DNA of 64,000 nt from Lachnospiraceae bacterium (GTDB lineage Bacteria > Bacillota > Clostridia > Lachnospirales > Lachnospiraceae): NCBI GenBank assembly GCA_017619615.1, contig JAFZRY010000030.1:59276-123275 (forward strand). The letters run 5' to 3'. Positions within the stretch are counted from its first letter, which is position 1. Every line of letters starts with the position of its first letter. Position numbers and translations under genes: made by a program. The notes under the pieces are model-generated. The model had not been told where the DNA came from. It ran no database searches and saw only the letters and a list, made by a program, of their open reading frames with translations. Of the stretch, positions 62,401 to 64,000 are shown in pieces.

Positions 62401-64000
62401 CGGCCACTTCTCCGACAACAGCGAAAAGACGAACGTCGGCGTACCGGCTGACAAGATCCTGGTGCAGATCCCTGAGGGTCAGGAAGACGCCGGCATGTAC
62501 GAGCTGGACGATGCGGTCTACGTCACCTTCGACGCGGACAACAAGGACGACGACAGCGACATCACGGTCGTGAAGATCGCGAAGAACACCGCCGTCGAAA
62601 AGCCCGCGGACCCGACCCCTGAAACCGGCTTCACCTTCAACGGCTGGTTCCTGCCGAACGCGGAAACCGCCTATAACTTCGAAACGCCCGTGACGGAAGC
62701 CATCACGCTGACCGCCCAGTGGAAGACCAAGGTCATCTACGACGTGGACGGCGTGCAGACCGAACTGGATGCCATCCTGCACCAGGCGACCCCGAGGATC
62801 CCGAATCCCGAAAAGGAGAACTACGTCTTCGACGGCTGGCTGAAGCAGGGCTCCCAGGTCAAGGGCATCGACGACACGGTCGAAGCTGCCAACATCATCT
62901 ACGTGGCGACCTGGAAGGGCGTTACGAAGCAGATCGTCTATTCCGACGGCCTCGGCAACATCCTCGAAAGATATAACGTCGAGTACGGCGAGCCTACGCC
63001 GGAGTTCCAGGGCGACCTGAGCGCCATCACCAGGGAAGGCTACGAATTCGATCCGACTAATGCCTGGATCCCCGAAGTCGAGGCGACTGTCACGCGCGAC
63101 GTGGTCTACGTCATCAACTGGACCCGGATCAAAGTGACGGTGACCTTCGTTGAGAACGGCGGCACCGACGTCCCCGACCAGATCCTTGACTGGGGCAGCA
63201 AGGCGTCCAGGCCGACCACGGTTTGGGAAGGCCACACATTCCTCGGCTGGTACGGCCCGGATAATGAGCTGTTTGACTTTGAGAACACGGAGATCAAAGC
63301 AGACATCACGATCACCGCGAGATGGTTCGAGAACGTCGCCCGAATCAACGACACGTATTATCCGACGCTGGCGGAAGCCATCGCGGCGGCACAGGCCGGC
63401 GATACGGTCGTCCTGCTGAAGGATGTTCAGGAAGATGAGCTTGAAGTCGGCAAGGCGATCACGCTTGATCTGGACGGGCACGAACTCAGCTCCGCCAAGG
63501 CCGGCGTGCTTTCTGTGACGGCTGACGGCGATCTGACGATCACCGGCAACGGCAGGATCACCGGCCCGGCCAACGGCGCGGCATTCGACAGCAACGCTCT
63601 GATCTACGTCGCCGGCGGCAAACTGACTGTTGAAAACGGTACGCTGACCGCCACCGGCGAGGGTTCCGACGGCATGTACGGCGTGTACGTCCTGCAGAAC
63701 GGCACGGCGATCTTCGGCACCGCGGACGGCAACGGCCCGACCATTACCTCGCACTTCGCGGCGATCGGCACTAATAACACTACAGCGCCGGCTACTATTA
63801 CGGTATACGGCGGTGAATATACTGCAAATGCGATCCCGGGTGCCAACGACGGGTGGTACTACTTCTGCGCGCCGGTCTACGCGGCGGCTGCCGGCTCCTT
63901 CGAACTGAAGGGCGGCACGTTCAACGGCTACTACGGCATTTCCGACCGCTACGCCAACGTCGACCAGGATGTGATGATCTGGGGCGACGTGGTCTTCAAC
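53405..64000 (+). CDS. giant secreted beta-helix repeat protein (5' part, open at the window end)
   Basis: The frame is open from the ATG at 53405 (GGAGG upstream) to the last base: 3532 residues, with the 3' end outside the window. Signal peptide 1-25 (LAVLLALAMAVPSNVLA). MBG/Ig-like beta domains occupy about 30-300. Then eleven modules start with a phrase like AKIGDTLYATLADAVAAVQDG, at about residues 303, 562, 844, 1160, 1435, 1738, 1985, 2283, 2359, 2688 and 3313. Each is followed by strands such as VTIDLNGKTI, LTITGNG and ITVNGGTI, a right-handed parallel beta-helix pattern. Four Listeria/Bacteroides-type repeats (FNGWF, FDGWL, FLGWYGP) lie at about 3041-3306. A surface adhesin or fibre is likely. 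G+C is visibly lower than in the housekeeping genes. Confidence 0.88.
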   Translation, partial: MKHCWKRVLAVLLALAMAVPSNVLADGRKGSSTTVEQTETVPAGETAIEKQGDEAQAAGLTIELSATRADYDGTDKRPTVTVKYDDTDVTNNASIQWKKDGVELSADAEFIEVGTYNLTVTYESATKTATFQIGRAKIGDMEVDISDQAYTGFAIIPDPSDVTFTDSYGTTHNVTYEITSITNNTNVGQASVGMTGTGNFIGSANARFNIVPASFDNVQINTVGQSFVIGNGQFVPELVSIKLGQYDLTSSDYTLSYATADGTVLDAAPTTAGTYKMIFAPGSSGSFTGNAREIPFEIKDAAAKIGDVYYASLADAVAAAAAGDTVEIIAAGTYTLPNIPQNITVKGNVDGVVFSHTGSGNICSIPNGVTFQNVTFNFGSNNYHGFQHPGTINMENCTINGKLFSYGDMNFTGCTFNAPGTEASGISGKDYSMWAYSGNITYTDCVFNGAGKFINVYNETGSSRYVITANGCTFNSSEKNKAAFNVKETCGTKVLQYTVNLSNNTINENFPEASESDALTIISGLVQVDDRVAGGTMEGGEIVVNVDSEQKYITPRMVRVCAIGDVEYVSLVDALNAAQTGDTINIYAGTVELPATAVIPAGVTLKGQGADATTVKITTTNGNGVKLTNPNITIQDLKIDGSAITSSGYNTIVNVKADGCVIDGVVMRGGGQSTWNSSILVDTINAPATFTVKNSDITGAFRGVLRESCNANLVIENTEIDAIYPFNIDGGNGGTITVSGSKLHGWTSYSGVDRVIFMNCQFSKGNSGYDCVAAYVDTEFNGCTFDSTFDVYAQTSPFNFYFNDCTKAGEAVTRDQFKEQFPTDSDVWVKCNTYVNGELVGAVAKIVSGDQTVEYKTLQAALDAAHEMTGDVTVEIIANIEGYAIVRQKAGLNLTIDGKDKTIAGQIIIYGDGRASGTETLTIQNVNFEDDKTHFYNGTDSFILIPKPADISGLPGTYNYAHNITVSGCSFTSTSTSSEPDVVGIKATSKAGAYNVALSNVTGTNLHSLAQLTGTTGGAFTNCNVTASGSFVNIDGGAGDFDFTNNTFVSSADDGYGVRLKGASEAVIHMGEGNNITANDALVLGKSDAPKGKIIVTDGIYTGNIANKMSSAGTAKFEISGGHFSVEVPREFCATGYVPGNGMWAAETPATPNGVTIGVARIGETYYATLAEAVESAQSGDTVVLVVDVRMIEGIEINKTVTIDLNGKTIDYGGIELFDVTANGDLTITGNGAVTGLEGAAAAAQDSKALITVDGGKLTIVNGTFTVGGVGADGMYGVYVLDNGTTIFGTSEGGPTITSWFAAIGTNNTTAPANITVNGGTYTTNATPANNEWWSYFCAPIYAAASGTYNINGGTFNGYYGISDRYANVEQTVQLGNVTINATSGTQVFVDDETGSEGITNRTIKSTSNELTVPEGYCWQKIGDNEYLLAVAVCKIGDTLYASLKDAVAAVPADGTATTIVMIADETIDVSGYAVTIPANKNVVLDLNGKTVVGACSTTGTSALIRNLGTLTIEDSSADASGKLIGGADPTWTWDGSDDYTGSYASNLIRNEGTLVVNGGTLYNASSGSAAYAIDNYSAGQVTINGGVIDAKKASAIRMFYCNGGAITVNGGTIGHYTSDEDYSYMGIQVMAGTNSDVVVNGGTIVGMYALYSSGTGDSSVSISGGTFDGYVGFSSDGPDNVEITDGLFLYWVGTWGDQTGFISGGTYAVKPDAEYIAPGKCAIKSGEYWIIGDAVAQIGTIGYATLAEAVADAVNGDVVELLMDASGAGIFLATADAKNITIELNNHTYTVTGPAVGSAGTVSQGFHLEQGNTVTIKNGTISSTADSGVLMLVQNYCNLTLDGVTLDGTNLPGSNRYVLSNNCSNVVIKDTTINAKDGDFAFDVCRYATYPSVSVTVEGNSVINGNIEISASGNDANEGFTLAINGGTYNGQIILDASAEAAMEATPDKVSITKDNTVDVAAPAGYAWKDLGNGRSTIAKAVAKIGDALYASLQDALNAAHELIGDVTVTLLADITEVAVIHQKAGLNLTVDGDGKTITGQLYVDGDGRYNDTDTLTIQNIKFAYDAATYDDAFIDVPSTKTEGKIYTTGKYNYAHNITVKDCEFAGEGTTTVAFRVASAAGAHNVTLENLTVTGGHSFAQLVGVKDLTITGCTVSGTENGINISGGDGTGVISGNTLAAEGYSVRIKGGSGMDVTLSDNTFSGGSGLVSEATGGGKLTVVSGKYAGPLPTDKTKFTVLGGVFTVAPLLAVCGEGLYPIANTDPETKDDYPYTVGEAVALVDNFGYTTFADAAEAAAGTKTIKLLADIPEAYVMAADEVLIVEKGDFSLTVNAPDGYILSSEVAEGITTYTVKKGIAKIGDTLYATLADAVAAVQDGETIVMLGNDTKNLVINNGKTFTIDLNGQTLSGGYVDLYSGFLTVKDSAETKGAFNKLVYANVGADETKGVGEYNLFKLDSGVTMNNNVYVYQNSTEKGYGTQVDIDGTMNGLVFVLGNILEGNTTVNVRGTINSPDDVAVALCGYAEVNVYEGAYIEAKDNNGKGVGIEVRAGKLNVSGGTIVGNGTATEVNANGSGTTTTGAGIAVSQHNTKLPIEVNITGGTITGHTPLYESNPQGNSADDLAKITLNVSGGIFEAAEGSTEVVYSEDKTGFITGGKYSLEPEAKYIAPGKAAVKDGDYWIITEAVAKIGDAYFGTLEAAVAAAVNGDTIEILKDIEVTKYVEIGKTVTIDLAGHTLSRTNGNALLNPMGSGTTLTLKDTVGGGKVVSGIPAYVEDGAAFIQESGSLESAGNMGIYTIGGSSVTINGGTVTTTGDMAICADTGASVTINDGTVSVAEDDAYAICLFGTASLTVNGGTVSSTGNNGPAIGTNGSAGNNNTITINGGTITSAKEIAIFKPDAGTLTINGGTITGTTAVYQKSGTVNITGGTLHATGTAADFAHNPSGAYSTGDALVVEACDYPGGAPVTNITGGRFISDNAAAVASYAMAGYEPLTGFIHGGHFSDNSEKTNVGVPADKILVQIPEGQEDAGMYELDDAVYVTFDADNKDDDSDITVVKIAKNTAVEKPADPTPETGFTFNGWFLPNAETAYNFETPVTEAITLTAQWKTKVIYDVDGVQTELDAILHQATPRIPNPEKENYVFDGWLKQGSQVKGIDDTVEAANIIYVATWKGVTKQIVYSDGLGNILERYNVEYGEPTPEFQGDLSAITREGYEFDPTNAWIPEVEATVTRDVVYVINWTRIKVTVTFVENGGTDVPDQILDWGSKASRPTTVWEGHTFLGWYGPDNELFDFENTEIKADITITARWFENVARINDTYYPTLAEAIAAAQAGDTVVLLKDVQEDELEVGKAITLDLDGHELSSAKAGVLSVTADGDLTITGNGRITGPANGAAFDSNALIYVAGGKLTVENGTLTATGEGSDGMYGVYVLQNGTAIFGTADGNGPTITSHFAAIGTNNTTAPATITVYGGEYTANAIPGANDGWYYFCAPVYAAAAGSFELKGGTFNGYYGISDRYANVDQDVMIWGDVVFN

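Noticed and set aside
54310-63420. Regular direct repeats in the giant gene as a non-coding array
   Set aside because: The repeats are in frame, vary mostly at the protein-neutral level and encode beta-helix modules.
1-64000. CRISPR arrays, tRNA or rRNA genes, insertion sequences, prophage genes
   Set aside because: No regularly spaced direct repeats outside coding tandem repeats, no tRNA-like cloverleaf noticed, and no transposase, integrase or phage genes among the readable frames.

Overview
The window looks like a chromosomal segment, close to the replication origin, of a high-G+C anaerobic member of the Clostridia (Bacillota), probably host-associated. The reasons are the mnmE-mnmG-rsmG-parA-parB order with perfect clostridial/bacillar parS sites, strong AGGAGG-type ribosome sites, sigma-A-like promoters with 17-bp spacers, lipoproteins of Firmicutes type, and large secreted proteins carrying dockerin, Big_2 and Listeria/Bacteroides-repeat domains. 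The taxonomic call is an inference; no rRNA gene lies in the window.

Positions 1-5303 hold the origin-proximal block: the 3' end of mnmE, mnmG, a 409-bp spacer with five parS sites and a near-consensus promoter, then rsmG-parA-parB. Positions 5421-31500 are ordinary chromosome: a DUF4446 protein and several membrane proteins, a stalked lipoprotein, oligoendopeptidase F, an ArsR/DUF2087 regulator with its small partner, a five-gene minus-strand operon (two stalked surface proteins, a YhhN protein, a lipid kinase, a PhzF protein), an EamA transporter, DUF2804, a thymidine kinase-nitrilase pair, uridine kinase with an ABC-2 transporter, an NhaC antiporter, a lipoprotein cyclophilin and an SUV3-like helicase. 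Small REP-like hairpins sharing a GAACCGTCCC-type core lie between some of these genes.

Positions 31600-64000 are a surface/secretion island with three parts. (1) Two tandem giant subtilases (2622 and 3255 residues) have matching promoters, matching structured 5' leaders and matching terminators; each carries an internal dockerin-like module and a cohesin-like module. (2) A compact RiPP-like operon follows: a 32-residue precursor-like peptide read from its own strong promoter, an attenuating hairpin, a radical SAM/SPASM enzyme, an HPr-kinase-like P-loop protein fused to a PqqD-like peptide-binding domain, and a small S24/S26-type peptidase with a Ser-His arrangement. This is the best candidate for an undescribed system. 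(3) A giant secreted beta-helix repeat protein starts at 53405 and is still open at the window end (3532 residues seen), preceded by a leader with a terminator-like hairpin and a possible kissing-loop pair next to its ribosome site.

The first two parts are separated by a strong terminator, and the third has its own leader. Whether the subtilases, the modified peptide and the giant surface protein work together is inference from adjacency only.
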